Notes under the pieces: model-generated
Told to the model about the DNA's origin: nothing
Databases searched by the model: none
What the model saw: the letters and a program-made list of their open reading frames with translations, nothing else
NCBI RefSeq assembly: GCF_009870125.1
Contig: NC_046681.1
Location: 24,822,001-24,886,000, forward strand
Reading direction: 5' to 3'
Length of the DNA stretch: 64,000 nucleotides
Source of the DNA: Drosophila pseudoobscura
Lineage: Eukaryota; Arthropoda; Insecta; Diptera; Drosophilidae
Program-made: the position numbers and the translations under genes
Part shown: piece by piece, positions 46,601-58,667 of the stretch
Numbering within the stretch: the first letter of the stretch is position 1
Layout: each line of letters starts with the position of its first letter

Positions 46601-49600
46601 ACCGAGGTCTTACTTAATAGAGTTGGAGTTGGAGCTTTAATCTACCTGTATGCATCTTGACAAACCTTTGAAATGGGATATATTGTATATTCCATCGAAG
46701 GTAATGAAAAATCCCAGCAATTTTCTATGAATTTGTATTTCATCGTGAGATTAGATTTGATTTTCAGGTATCCCATAGTCGAATGACTAGATTTTGCCGA
46801 CTGGTTCTTTATATGACATGCACATACGCCCAAATGAGCAATACGTGCCATTGTGCGTTGTCATTGGCTAGCGATGTGCGATTTGCGAAACGCGATTCTC
46901 GTTTTTCCCATTGTGCGGCTAACAGTTGTCTGCCACTGTACACATGTTGTTGTTGTTGTGTTTGTTGCTGTTGGGTTTGTAGTCTAATAAACATGCCGCC
47001 GTGCTGTCTGTCGGTGCGACACATTTACTTATCCGCCAGCAACAATAGCTGATGGGTGGGGAGAGGAGGAGTACAATAAAAGTTATAGAATTTCGGACAT
47101 CAAAGCAAATACGAGAACGTGTCTCGCTCCATTAGCGGCCGTAAACACTGTTCGATTTTAACAGCTCACTGTTAATGGGAGAGCTCTGTTGTGTGGAGAT
47201 TATGGCCAGTGACCTTGAGAGAGACAGTGTCGAGAGTCGTAAAGCTAGGCAGAGTGCAGCAGAGCAGCAGAGCAGCGATAGCATCAATGTTAATCCTCTG
47301 CATAAATCAAAAGCCGAAAGCAAACTCGTAAAAATAACGGGGCATGCAAACAGTGGTGGTCATAAAAATAGAACCACTACGGAGATCTAACACAGACACA
47401 AGATAATGAAGGTTTTAATCCCTGATGTACTCATCTATTTACATTCACCAAAGCTAGCAATGCACCAAAGTTTCCATTAACTGGAAAGAACCCACCGACT
47501 GTACACATACTCGTGAATATGTACATATGTATATATGTAAATCATCCAAAAGTTAAGGTCTGAGAGATAATCGCTTGAAGCGTTTAACGCATTTGTTTGT
47601 GGAGATGCCACACAAAGAAAACAACCCAAGAACAGCCTTAACAACGGATCTTCAAGATAAATTCACTCAAATTTCACTTCATTTATCATGAAATCCATCA
47701 ACAGAAGAGCCAGCAGGAGCAGGTCGGAGCTCAGGAAAAGGGAGGAGGAGGAGGAGGAGGAGGAGGGAGGAGCAGCAGTAGTAGATGGAGGAGTACCCAT
47801 CCGAAGTTACTTGCATTTATTTGATTTTGATTAATCGTCAACGAAATTAAGCGGAATTCATGGATGCTGCTGTTGTTATTGTCCGCTAATGGAGTTTCTT
47901 TTGCCTGACAGGAAACTGCATTTACATATGCCCCACCAGCAGACATCGAAAGAGATGTGCATATGTATCTGGCAGATACATTTCATTTCACTTGCCTCGC
48001 CTCACAGCAAAATTCCATGCCAATGTTTTGACAAACAGCAGCAGCTGCCGCCTACTCAGCATTCAGCATATCCGCATCTCCTCGGTGCAGAACGACGAAC
48101 GCTCATCCTCATCCCCCATCCACCATCTACCATCCCACATCGCACATCCCCGCAGACGGACAGCACCAGAGGCAGAACCATACTCTGGGACTCTCCTTAG
48201 TCGTCATTTTCACGCGCTCTCCTCGCACATGTGTGTTACACACGCTGGCGACAGATCGGATCGGATCGGATCGCTTGGGAATGGGATGGAATGAGATTGA
48301 TCCGCAGAACAGGATATGCGGACGCTGCACTCGAACCGCAGGGGAACGGAACCGAGAAAATAAAACTAAGCAAACATTTTCTACTTATCCGATAATGAAT
48401 GGAGATCTTGATCTTCTCATAAAACAAGACCTTAATTTTCAGAGAGAGAGAACTCAAAGAGAACCGAACTCTTATAGATCAAATCTCCATCTTTTCAATG
48501 GTACAAGTGTGAATAAACCCTACCTGCTGCGGGTTCTAATGAGAATAAGTGGGTTCATTAATCAAACAATTCATTAAAATATAATATATGCCTGCCAGTT
48601 CCACTAGCTAATTCAATTTTTCCATCTTTCTGCAACCGTTTAAGTTTTTTCTAATTTATGCAACAATTTTCTCAGTATTAAAACTGATATTTTTCACACT
48701 TTAGTCGGACAGTAAAGAGAATAATCATATTGAAACCTATTATATTTCATTTCCAGTCAGGCTTTATTGGGGAAAGTACGCGTTTAAATTGTGATTGCAG
48801 TTCCGGGGAAACATTAGCTAATCTTCTGGGGGACTTAATTATTATTCTAGTATTTGTGTGGCTTTAACCTCATGTGACTTTAGGCCAGCCCAATGTCAGA
48901 GTTATAGCTGATTTAATGAAAGCCACGTAGCCCCGATTCGAAGTTATTACGGCGTCGCCAGATCAGACAGAAACCAATTGTCTGATTCCGCCTAAAGACG
49001 CGACCGCGACCAGACGGCATTTAGAGCGATTTTGGTGGTCGTGTAGTCGTCGTCGTCGTCGTCTAGTCGGGGTTTCTGCTGATCACACACAGAGAGGGCC
49101 CCCCACCCAAGACAAATCAATGACCTCTTTTGCGTGTCTTGGCCGATGAAAAAAAGAAATAAATCGACAGGTTGGCATTTAAATTAAAGTAAAAATAAAT
49201 GAAATTTCACTGAGGAAATTTTGCGCGTGTGAAAAGTGCAAGCCACAAACTATTCGGTCAATGGTCAGCACAAACGTCAGTTTGAAATATAATATATATG
49301 TTTTAGATGTGTTCGACAAGGGTATAGTTACTGTTGTTTTTCTGGGGCATGCCTCTCTCTTTCTCTCTCCGAGAGATCTGTAAGTTATGCGCTGAGGCGG
49401 CTAAAAATGCCACTAAAATGCATTCGAAAATGTGTACGCAGGCACACGTTTGGTCGTAAAATTAGGCGGGTTTTTGTATGTTATATCTCATATTATTATA
49501 CACGGTACAGCAACATTCTACGCGTTTGATTTGCACCTTTGCAATGGAGCAAATGCTGCCCAAAAGAATCATTCTTTAGCATATTCCTATCAGGTCTTGA

Positions 49601-52600
49601 ATCTCAATTAAATTGGAATATGATCTGATTACCAGGTATCACCATAGTCGAAATAACGCTTAGATCATTGTGACTTGTTTTTGTTTCCCTTTCCGTTTAC
49701 TATTATTATAAGTATATATATTTTTATTTTGTTTGTTTACGTGAACAGGCGGCGGCGGCGACGGCAGCGGCGGCAGACGACAAAATTGATAAGATTAGGG
49801 CGTAGTTCCCAACCAAACCTATAACTTAAATAGCGGCCAGTCGGTCGGTCATATACCTGGGAATTGGTACTATTTAGCGCCTGCCATAAACACACACACA
49901 CACACGCACGCGCATACGCCTGCACACTATCACAGGGCTGTTATCGTCAAATTCCATATCAGTTTAGAAAGCATGGAGTTTTGTTTTGTGAAGGTGATTC
50001 TCCGAAACAACATTTCGAGTGCTTCCATTCGATCATTAATACCATACCCGTACAGCACAGCACAACACAGTCACGTAGAATCGACGTCTGTCCAGCACTT
50101 GTGATGAGAGAAGTGGAACTACATTCATTCAAGCATATGTCGCCCTATATCAGGGCCTCTTATGAGCTCTCTTCGGTCCTGGACAGCTTAAAGTTTCAAT
50201 CAAAAAGTGACTTTCTTGCCGAGGCATTTTCGAGGAAAACTCTGTCAGATTTGCCTGCAATTGTGTGCTATGCCTGATATCTTTTGTCTTTGCGCACAAT
50301 GCCCACATCAAAAGGTGTTTTTCGTATTTGTTGCGCTTTCGAGGGTTTTATCTTGTCTGTTGTTTGGCATTTGTTGCGATTTGTCATGGGCGCAACCGAC
50401 CGCCTGACTAAAAACGGGGCAGGGCCACGGGCCACGGGGCAGGGAACGACGACACCCCCCGTGGCCAATTTATTATTAAGAGAGACTGAGAACTGAGGAC
50501 TGAGGATTGGGTACTGGGAATGCGATTGCGACTGTGACTGTGACTGCACAAAGGAAATCATATAATCAGACAGCTCTCTGCTCAGCCCTGCACCTGGACG
50601 GGAAGCCAAAGCGACTTCAAGGCGTTTTCAAACCAATGAAATGCAGATCAAAAGGAATGAAATATAGAAAATTTAATTATAATAACTCTGAAAATGTAGT
50701 CTTTACAAATCCATAGAAAACTGATTCAATTTTCTGTTAGTTTCAAAGGAAAGAAACACTTCTAAAGATTAAGAAAAAATATAGTACGATTTAAAGTCGT
50801 TTTCATCCGAGATTATTATCAATTGAAATGGTATTTTGAAGCAATATAAATTTATGATAACGTTTTACTAGGCATCTTTCGCATTTAAATATTTATTGTA
50901 TGACGTGTTTGCCCTGATAAAAAATATGTATCATAAGGGAATGACCTCATTCCAATCAAATAATGGGAAGATATGGTATATAACTAGAGGTTTTGGTATT
51001 ACGAGTATGTCTTATAATAATTCTGACCAAATTAGAAACGAATTTATACCATTTCTGCCGCTTGACGTAGTTGACAGTCACACGTAAACGTAGTCTGACG
51101 TAGTTGACAGTCACACGTAAACGTTGTGTGACGGGATATAGTGAAATCAGGTTGCTTGTTGCATACAATTCTTATTTAAATAACATCTTTTCCGATGTTA
51201 TTAAAAGATCTAAGGAATGAAGGGGGATTATCTGTTTGTGTATTCCCTAATCCATCCCCACGCGCAGTCATAAAATTCGGTTCGTGGGCCCATCCCAGGT
51301 CCCAAAATCAAATCAAATGCTCAGATGCATATCAAAATAATCTAAGCAAATGAAATGAAATGAAATGACAACAATGTTGGGCACACACACAAAAAAAGGC
51401 ATAAAATATGGGCATGCAACACCCCAGAGAGAGAGGGAGAGAGGAAGAGCTGGAGGTGGAGGTGGAGAAAGAGAGAACAAGAACTGTGGCACCCATAAAA
51501 TTGACAGCTGATCTTTTTTGTTCGTTCTTTTCCTTTTTTTTTTGTATTTCGGGCCCCATTGTATCTCCCTTGCCTCTCGATCTGTCTCTTTCGTTTCTTC
51601 AATCTTTTCCCGGATTCTACCTGCTTGAGGGTCATAAAAAATTAAGAAAAACATGGGCAAACTCAGCCGAGGAAAAAGGAGACAACGACAGGCGGAGACG
51701 TCGCATATTTTAAGCCGGTGGGATCTCCTGGCGATGGGATGGTCAGGGCTCAGTCCCAGCCACACTTGGCATAGAATAAGATCCCGAAACCGAACCGAAC
51801 CGAGCCGAACTGAACAACGAAACGCAATTAGAAACATAACGAAAAACCAAACGAATTTCAATTGAAAACACAAGCAGTGAGTGCCTCGGCGGCCAACAGG
51901 ATATGCTCAAAGATTTGTAATATGAGCGCTGCATACTTATGAGACGACAATGATCATGGTACAATGATAATGGCACCAACTTGTCCGCCATGGCCGATCA
52001 GCGCCACGATAAGCGGCCCAAGACCAGGCAGGGCAGTCTTCCTCTCTGTGGCACCACAGCCAGTGAAAGCTTTGGGGGGAAAATCTCTTAGAGAATCGCA
52101 AATAAAACTATAAATGGCCAAGAACAAGAGCCAGCCATTCCCCAGGGAAACTCAAATCGGGCTAAACAAATAAGAACCAATACGAACAGGGTATACACTA
52201 ATCAAAGGTAAGAAATCAATAGAATAAATCGACGTAGATCTTCAAAACGGATAAGAAAAGTATAGAAAATGATTTCTATCTATTCCAGGAATATCTAGAC
52301 GGTGCAACGGATATTTCGAGGACATTCTTAGAGAGTATTATAGATGACAGTTTTTTGTTTTGTTATAGTATCATACATTTAAGGACAACTGTTTTCCCCA
52401 AGTTACATTCTTTCAGTTCTCTCCTATAGAATCCATATATACCCCATCGTTCTGGCAGAGATCATGGGAGATTTGTAGATTGCTCAAGTTGCACGAATGC
52501 CACCAATTGTATCGTACTCCGACGACTCCGGCATTCGTTTTGAGAGAGTATAAAAAGCAAAGAAATGTTATATTAATATTTACCATGAGCCTTCTTCTTT

Positions 52601-52617
52601 CTGGATTTCGGCGCCAT
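31637..52617 (-). CDS. tkv: Thickveins, type I BMP/Dpp receptor serine/threonine kinase
   Basis: Type I receptor for Dpp; it phosphorylates Mad in the BMP pathway. Exons of the short isoform: 52617-52584 ([11 protein letters not shown]), 33196-33009, 32944-31637; 1,530 nt, 509 aa. The Cys-rich ectodomain (about 12-110) contains CYCDGSC and [12 protein letters not shown]. The transmembrane helix is about 125-149, and the GS box SSGSGSGLP is at 182-190. The kinase domain follows with the glycine loop GKGRYGEV, the AVK lysine (227), HRDIKSKN and DFG, all intact. The intron between the first two coding exons is 19.4 kb and contains a second first exon (35782-35974) and a recursive splice site (44857/44858). 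The short isoform's basic N-terminus carries no visible signal peptide. The last exon encodes TM, GS and kinase without interruption. Identity is very secure. Confidence 0.97.
33197..35781. other. tkv: tkv intron sequence, 3' part
   Basis: Common intron for both tkv isoforms. I see no coding exon. The plus-strand open frames at 34.2-35.6 kb lack splice context and are low in complexity. Confidence 0.5.
35782..35974 (-). CDS. tkv: tkv alternative first coding exon (long isoform)
   Basis: ATG at 35972-35974 opens [18 protein letters not shown], a hydrophobic leader continuing through [10 protein letters not shown], and runs 64 codons plus one base to the donor CAACAG|GTATGG. The phase-1 end fits the acceptor at 33196, giving ...[15 protein letters not shown]. 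Joined to 33196-33009 and 32944-31637 this gives 562 aa, close to the long D. melanogaster Tkv isoform (about 563 aa in my memory). Unlike the [11 protein letters not shown] exon, this one supplies a signal-peptide-like N-terminus. Farther-upstream methionines in the same frame exist (up to 36175) and cannot be excluded. A different frame of the exon also encodes a hydrophobic run (see findings). Confidence 0.75.
36252..36276. repeat. (GT)n microsatellite
   Basis: Uninterrupted GT run in the tkv intron, about 280 bp upstream (tkv sense) of the alternative first exon. Confidence 0.95.
39594..39802 (+). promoter_or_regulatory. Homotypic CACTGTT cluster in the tkv intron
   Basis: Exact CACTGTT occurs at 39594, 39610, 39691, 39752, 39763 and 39782, all on the plus strand, with a further GACTGTT at 39796. 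Six copies of a 7-mer in about 195 bp is far above chance. The repeats are spaced irregularly, unlike a tandem array, so a cluster of binding sites is possible. The factor is unknown; the AACAG core loosely fits Myb-type sites. Confidence 0.35.
44852..44895 (-). promoter_or_regulatory. tkv: Recursive splice (ratchet) site in the tkv intron
   Basis: On the minus strand a long pyrimidine tract (CTCTCCTCTCTGTTTCTCTTG) runs into TTTCAG|GTAAGT, a strong acceptor fused directly to a strong donor with no exon between (junction 44857/44858). This zero-length-exon arrangement defines Drosophila ratchet points, which split very long introns. It lies 7.7 kb into the 19.4-kb intron that follows the 52.6-kb first exon. 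Upstream GATTTTTAAC could serve as branch point. Confidence 0.8.
46006..46030. repeat. (CAA)n microsatellite
   Basis: Uninterrupted CAA run in the tkv intron; it generates spurious Asn/Gln/Thr-rich open frames. Confidence 0.95.
51063..51126. repeat. 33-bp direct repeat, two copies
   Basis: TGACGTAGTTGACAGTCACA... at 51063 repeats exactly 33 bp later at 51096 and stays identical for about 28 bp. Each copy contains GTTGACAGTCACACGTAAAC. Confidence 0.9.
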
Positions 52618-55600
52618 GTCTGATGATTGTTATACGGTGCGCGGGGCAGCGGCTGTGGCAGCGGCTGCAATGCAACTTTGTTGGTGTTGTGTTCTTCCTT
52701 CTCCTCCTCTCCTTTCACAGAGTCTTCCTTCCACACTCTCTTCTCCACTCTCCACTCTCTACTCTCCGCTCTTCTGGGGCTGTGCAACAAAACAATAAAC
52801 GCGAAGCAGCCGAAGCAACAAAAGCAAAACAAAAGCACACGAGATCGTGGATCTCTAGAAGGGGGCGGCAAGGGGGGGAATACGATCTCCCTCTCTCTAT
52901 CTCTCTTTCGCTGTCTCTACGAGGTATCTGTGTGCGCTGAAGAACTGGATTCGTATGCTCTCTTCTTTTGGGTTTTGTTTATAGCGCCCCGTTGGGGGGG
53001 ACCAGGAGCAGCCAGCAGAGGGGGCCCGGAGGGCTATGGCGACGGCGTCGGTCAAGCCGGCGACACCATGGAGCCGACGCAGAATTATGGGTTTTGCCAA
53101 ACTTGATCCTTGGAGGACGGGCGAGACGGATGCAAGAAGCTTTTGTTGGACTTGGAGTTGGGGCTGGAGTGTTGCTAACGTTGTTGTTGCTGCATCTGGT
53201 GTTGGAAACGTTGTTGTTGTTGTTGTTGTTGTATCATCTTGTGTGTGTGTGCGTGTGGGTGTGTGCGTCTGTGTGTGTGTGCGGATGGTGTGAGCGCGTG
53301 ATCACGTTGATTATAATTATATACGAAAGGTGGCAATACAAATCAGGTGAAATTCAATCCTCAATCCCTTTTCGTTCCCCTCTCTTATTTCGCTGGATCT
53401 CAAAGATGGTTTTGCACTATTTTTGGTTTTAATCGATCAGCACTAGCACAACATAAACACTATTTATCATTTTTTAATAGATATCCACATAGATATATTC
53501 TTCTGTTCTTTTGTTGATCATTTGTTGTTGAAACAGACTTGATTGAAACACGTTTTTCCTTTTATTTTTTAGTTAATAATATTATCCGTAAACATGTGTG
53601 TATTAATTATACACCCTCCAGTGTAAACACCAGAAACAAACGCCACGAATCGCGTACCACATATCAGAACACTGAATGTGCAACAGGTAAAAAAATATAC
53701 CATATATTTTTTTGTTTGATAATATATTTTCGATATTTTGAATGTGATATTATCACAAAGATCTCACGAATTTCCTACCCAACACACGCAAATTTCGAAC
53801 ACGGAGCGACGCGGCCGCAACTTCGAAGATTCAAAAAAAGATTCAACGCGTATTTTCCTCAACAAGAATATATATGGGTATATTTACGACGGGGTACATG
53901 TTGCTGAGAGCCGGTGGCAGGGTGTGTTGGTACAACGAGGTGGCGGCCAGCAGCATCTGAAATGTTGCTAGGCTATCTGGCTACCTGGTTTTCCTACTAG
54001 CACGCCCTGTAAACGGTGTAAAGGCAACATTTTGATGCGGCACAAGTTGCACTGACTTCGCAACATTGCTCAGCAACAGCCGATAGAGGAAAACCGACAA
54101 GAGCCGAGAGAGACAACAACGAAAGCAAGAGAGAGCGTTCTGGTTGAATTTCAAGTTTTTTTATGCCTCCCCTTAGTATGGGTGTATCTATGTCTGTATG
54201 GATGCATCTGTGTCTGTGTTCGCGAGCGTGTGTATCTTGATCTTTGGTTAGCATCGTCGTCGTCGTCGTCGTCGTGGCCGTTGTCTGTGCGCTCGTATTT
54301 CGCTGCTGCTTATTATAACTGACATATCTAGATACGGCAGCATGGGGGAGATGTGGACGTGCCCCAGGAAGAGGCAGTACGGCGGGGGACTGTTGGAGGC
54401 TGGTTCGGTGCATAATTGCAGGGCCCTTTTGCATATGGGGGCATGCAACAATAATAACAGTTTTGGTCGAATTTGTTAGCGATTCGAGGCAACGCAAGCC
54501 AGTGATTAGCAGCAACACCATTGCCAACTAATAGTTTGACTCCTTTTGCTGTTGCTCTCACGAGCGTATCCATGAGATACTCTTACTCGTTCTTGAAGAT
54601 ATCATTTAGGCTGCGGTTCCCTCTTCCATGTCCAGCCTCTCCGCCTTCATTAGCCGCACAGTAGTCGCGGCTAATTATGGTCTACGATAGGCTTCTCCTT
54701 GTGGTCTCGCCTCGCAGCCGGGTACCTGGTGTCAGAAGCGCTTAGCACTTCTTCCTTTCTAGCCACCAGGTAGTCCTAGACCTTCAGCCTCGCTGAGCAC
54801 TTTCGGCATTAAAAACGCATCAGTAATATCTCTGATCCGCACTTCAAAGAATATAAAAGCTTAATATGATCTTAATATCCATCCGCAGGTCGCAATTGTA
54901 CTCCTTAAGTATTAAATGATATTTACATATATCTTTTAAAGCCATTTCCCGTTAAAAGACTGCACAGATGTCATATTGGTTGTTTTAACTTTCAAATAGA
55001 ATGAGCCAAGAGTTTTTCCTAGTTCTTTTCCTTGGTTTATGGCCAGCGCGATAACCCTCAAGAGAATGGCTCCCGAACTTCAACCTCAACCTCCTGCAGT
55101 CGAAGCCCCATGCCCAACCCCAGACCCGGGGTCTGATCTCCCGTTTATTATCACGCCCGCGGCCATAATTCATTTTGCTCCTTCGCCTTCGCCTCCGTCT
55201 CCGCCTCGGTCTGGGTCTGCTTTGCTCTGGTTTTGTCTAGTCCAATCTATAGATGATGCCCTTTTAGCTCCCATTCCATTCAGCTCTTAGGCTGCCCAGA
55301 TTTTGTAGTTGCTGTTGTGGCAGCCACTTCTTCTGCTGCTCTGCCCCTGCCATTGCCCCCGAGGTGTGATTTCTCAAGTGTAGGAGTCATGCGGCGCACA
55401 GCCAGACGCGGCACTGTGTGTTGCACCAGAGACCAAAAGACCAGAAAACTGCAGCCGAGCAGAGGGCCACTGTTTTGGGGGAACCAGAAAATCAAGTTGG
55501 TTCTATCGATACCCTTGATCAGATCTCAGCCGAAGGGGGAAATTTTTGGTAGAACCAAGATGTTGCAGACCCGATTGGTTAATCGGAATCAGCGGCAGCA

Positions 55601-58020
55601 ATAAATTTCGTATACCTATTCAAGAATCATTCTGCAGATTTATGTTTATAATTTCTTAAATTAACCATTAGTTCGCAGGTGCAAAATGTACAAAAAGAAC
55701 TTTGTTTTATTGCTTCTTTTCGATGAAATCATGAATCGGTATAATTTTTCAGCGATAAGTTAAGAGTCTCCCGATGATTCTTCGAAACCCTGATAAGCTG
55801 TGAACATTTGATCCAAACTCAAGGTTTTCCAATAAATTGGATCTTTATGCACAACGAATATCTGATCAAAAAACATTATCAACTGAAGGTGATAAAAAAA
55901 AAAAAAATTTCAACTTGCAAAACTTTGCTTTGTCTCAAAAATAATAGAAAGCACATATAATCACGGATAATCTATCCTTCGAAAATTATTAGAGAACAAA
56001 CATAATCTTAGACCCAACAAAAATCCAGACACCTTTGGGACCTTCATATAACAAAATTAAGGAATACAAAATTCTTTAAAAAATATGCTTTTTATAACTA
56101 AGCGACCTACAGAAAGTCTATTCCAAAAGTCATATACATAGTTCCTAAAATGTTATTCTTAACCCAATCTTCTATTCTATCCTTTCGCTGGGTACCCAAT
56201 GCGTCTTATATCTTATTGGATTTGTTCACTTGTCTTTCACCCAACAAAGTATTGCAGCAGTGGAGTGGAGTGGTGCATGCAACGTGGAGTGAAGTGGAAT
56301 GCGCAGAGTCCATGACTTGTGTGGAACGCATTTGATTAGAGGCAAAAATTCTGAAACTCTTTCTAGCGCGAAATTTCCATACGATGATCTTCGTGCTAAT
56401 ACGCGTAATGGAGGAAACCCAAAGATAAACGTGAGGATTTGCTGCATTGCCCAATTAGCACCTGTGCTAAAAAGCCCCTAACCGAGACTCCCGACTCGAC
56501 TCCAATTTACCTGTTCCATTAGCACTGCACTGTGCTTTGAAATTTGTTTGAGTTTGAAGAACTGTCTGTGCTGGGAGGTGGGGGAGGAGCAGGAGGCGGG
56601 GGAGGAGCAGGAGGCGGGGGTGGAATTTCCAGCAATGAATCGAGCAAATACCCATTATTCTGTTGTATACAATATATGTACAATAGAACCATGTATTCCA
56701 TGCTGGATTTTTCGAGTATTTCGTGTGAAAAGCGGGCGGCACAGGCAGGGGGAACTCTTTCCTATCCACAATCCACACAATAAACATATACAGAACAGGC
56801 CCAGCCAGACAGAGTGGCGGGCCCAATGGATCGTTTGTATCTGTAACGAATCTGTATCTTTGGGTTTATTGTTAGAACTCACATTAGATATAGATACAGA
56901 TACAGGGACGAACCTTCTGTGTTGCTCTGCTGCAGGTCACTCGCATTCTCAACATGGCCAACAGATGTGCGCAACAGGCTCCCAAATCAACGAAAAGAGA
57001 AGACAAAAGACAAGGTCCCTCACTGGAACAGAAAAGGTTCGAGTAGATGTCACTTGGAGTGTGGCTGGGCCTTAAATCAAAGTCAACAGCAAAAGTCCGA
57101 GACCCAAAAACAAAGCAGACAGAAAGCAGATTGTTCTCTTAAGTCTTTTTTTGTTGGTAGCAGCAGCACTACTGTCCAGGCATCTCACCGATACAACAGA
57201 GCCTCTGCGTGTGTGTATCTGAGTATCTGCAGCATGGAAATTTTCGTAGAGTACAAGAAATTTGTGTCAACGTGGGCGACAGTTTTCATTGTGTGTATAA
57301 ATAAACCGAAAGACATTTCATGCTGTCGGCAACATGTGGAAAAATGCTTGGAATTTGTTCCATTCTTGCACACTTTGGCAATGCCTTGGATCTTAGAGAT
57401 ACAGAAAAACAATCGACTCGAAAACGAGACCAAATCTCTTGGTGCAGCTTGCCAAGGTGTAAATGCAACTCTGTCTCTTTGAGTCTGTTGCATCATTAAC
57501 ACTCTCGAGTGGTGCCCCCCCATTCCATGACTGTTCATCAAAGTGAAGTGCAATTAAGCATGCAACAGGCCCTCTTCTTCCACCATCTTTGCTCATTTTG
57601 TTTCCTTCCCGGGTTCGTTTCGGTTTCTGTTCTTCTCTGTTCTCCTCTCTGCTGCACTTCGCGGTCCCAAGGTGAGAGGTGTTAAAGTTTTATGGAATTT
57701 CAACAACGATAAATTATAATTACACGCAGCGCTGCGCATAAATCTACCCACTCTCTCTCATAAATGCCTGCACACTCCCATAGATACACACATATACAGG
57801 CAGTCCTCAGCCCCGAAGCGACTTAAAACGCGTCAAAAATAATTTGTCAAGAATCCTCCCCCTCCGGCATTAACACCTTTTGAGGGTGATTCGAGCCCTG
57901 TCTAAATATATTAAATACGAAATTAAACGCAAAACCAAAACCGAAGGTCCCGCTACTCTGCCTAGAACCACACGATAAAGAGAACTAAGAGTATATTCTA
58001 ACCATTTTCAAGTGTAGCAT
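52618..58020. other. Upstream region of tkv and intergenic sequence
   Basis: Likely holds the tkv short-isoform 5' UTR and promoter, which I could not pin down. Repeats: GTTGTT run at about 53208-53231, (TG)n at about 53239-53285, (CGT)n at about 54252-54273, and a GGAGGAGCAGGAGGCGGG run at about 56576-56615. No coding gene is supported among the many short open frames. Confidence 0.45.
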
Positions 58021-58040
58021 TTGGCAAGGTGCTTTCAACA

Positions 58041-58112
58041 TCCTCGATAGTATAGTGGTCAGTATCCCCGCCTGTCACGCGGGAGACCGGGGTTCAATTC
58101 CCCGTCGGGGAG
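58041..58112 (+). tRNA. tRNA:Asp-GTC: tRNA-Asp (GTC)
   Basis: 72-nt cloverleaf with acceptor TCCTCGA pairing with TCGGGGA, discriminator G, anticodon loop CTGTCAC (anticodon GTC), and T-arm GGTTCAATTCC (B box). No intron. It is followed within about 15 bp by a T run (pol III terminator). All five copies in the window have the same sequence. Confidence 0.97.
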
Positions 58113-58372
58113 AGATGTAAAAGTTCTTTTTTTTGTGTTCAATTATGTAATTTTCTATCTTTTTGGGTCTCACAAGCTTCGTGTCCACTATAAAGACAAT
58201 TTTTTTGTTAAATTTTATACTAAAAATGGAACTAAAACCATTCAGTACAAATTAGAAACTACAACGTACATATGTACGAGTATTGGCCCGCGACTGTGGC
58301 CAGAACCAAACGGAGAACATAATTATATTCTAACGATTCTCAGGTGCAGCATTTGGCGAGGCGCTCACAACA

Positions 58373-58444
58373 TCCTCGATAGTATAGTGGTCAGTATCCC
58401 CGCCTGTCACGCGGGAGACCGGGGTTCAATTCCCCGTCGGGGAG
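58373..58444 (+). tRNA. tRNA:Asp-GTC: tRNA-Asp (GTC)
   Basis: Identical to the copy 332 bp to its left. About 45 bp upstream is also shared in diverged form (GCATTTGGCGAGGCGCTCAC), and a T9 run follows at about 58460 as terminator. Confidence 0.97.
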
Positions 58445-58667
58445 AGATGTAAAAATTCTTTTTTTTTCTTCGCTTTTTGTTAATGTTCTTTTTTTAATTG
58501 TTTGGGTTTCGTTGAATCTGATAGGTACAATTGAGCCAAAACCATTCAGTACATATTGGAAACTAGAACTAGAAACGCATAAGCGTTAAACTGTAATTAT
58601 GTATAACCATAATTTAGATACCATATCAAATATGCCCTGACCCAAGATAAATAGTTCTTAAATTTCA

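Larger units (their letters stand above)
44896..52583. other. tkv: tkv intron sequence, 5' part
   Basis: No exon supported. Simple repeats: TTGATA run at about 45224-45249, GATGGACAGATGGACG run at about 45418-45455, (CAA)n at 46006-46030, GGAGGA run at about 47741-47770, (GATCG)n at about 48256-48272, (ATGAAA)n-type run at about 51350-51367, and a 33-bp direct repeat at 51063-51126. Open frames near 51.3-51.9 kb are antisense to one another and simple in composition. Confidence 0.5.

Noticed and set aside
51313-51873. 186-codon minus-strand ORF in the tkv intron
   Set aside because: Overlaps other long frames over GA/CT and A-rich tracts; no splice fit to tkv and no domain.
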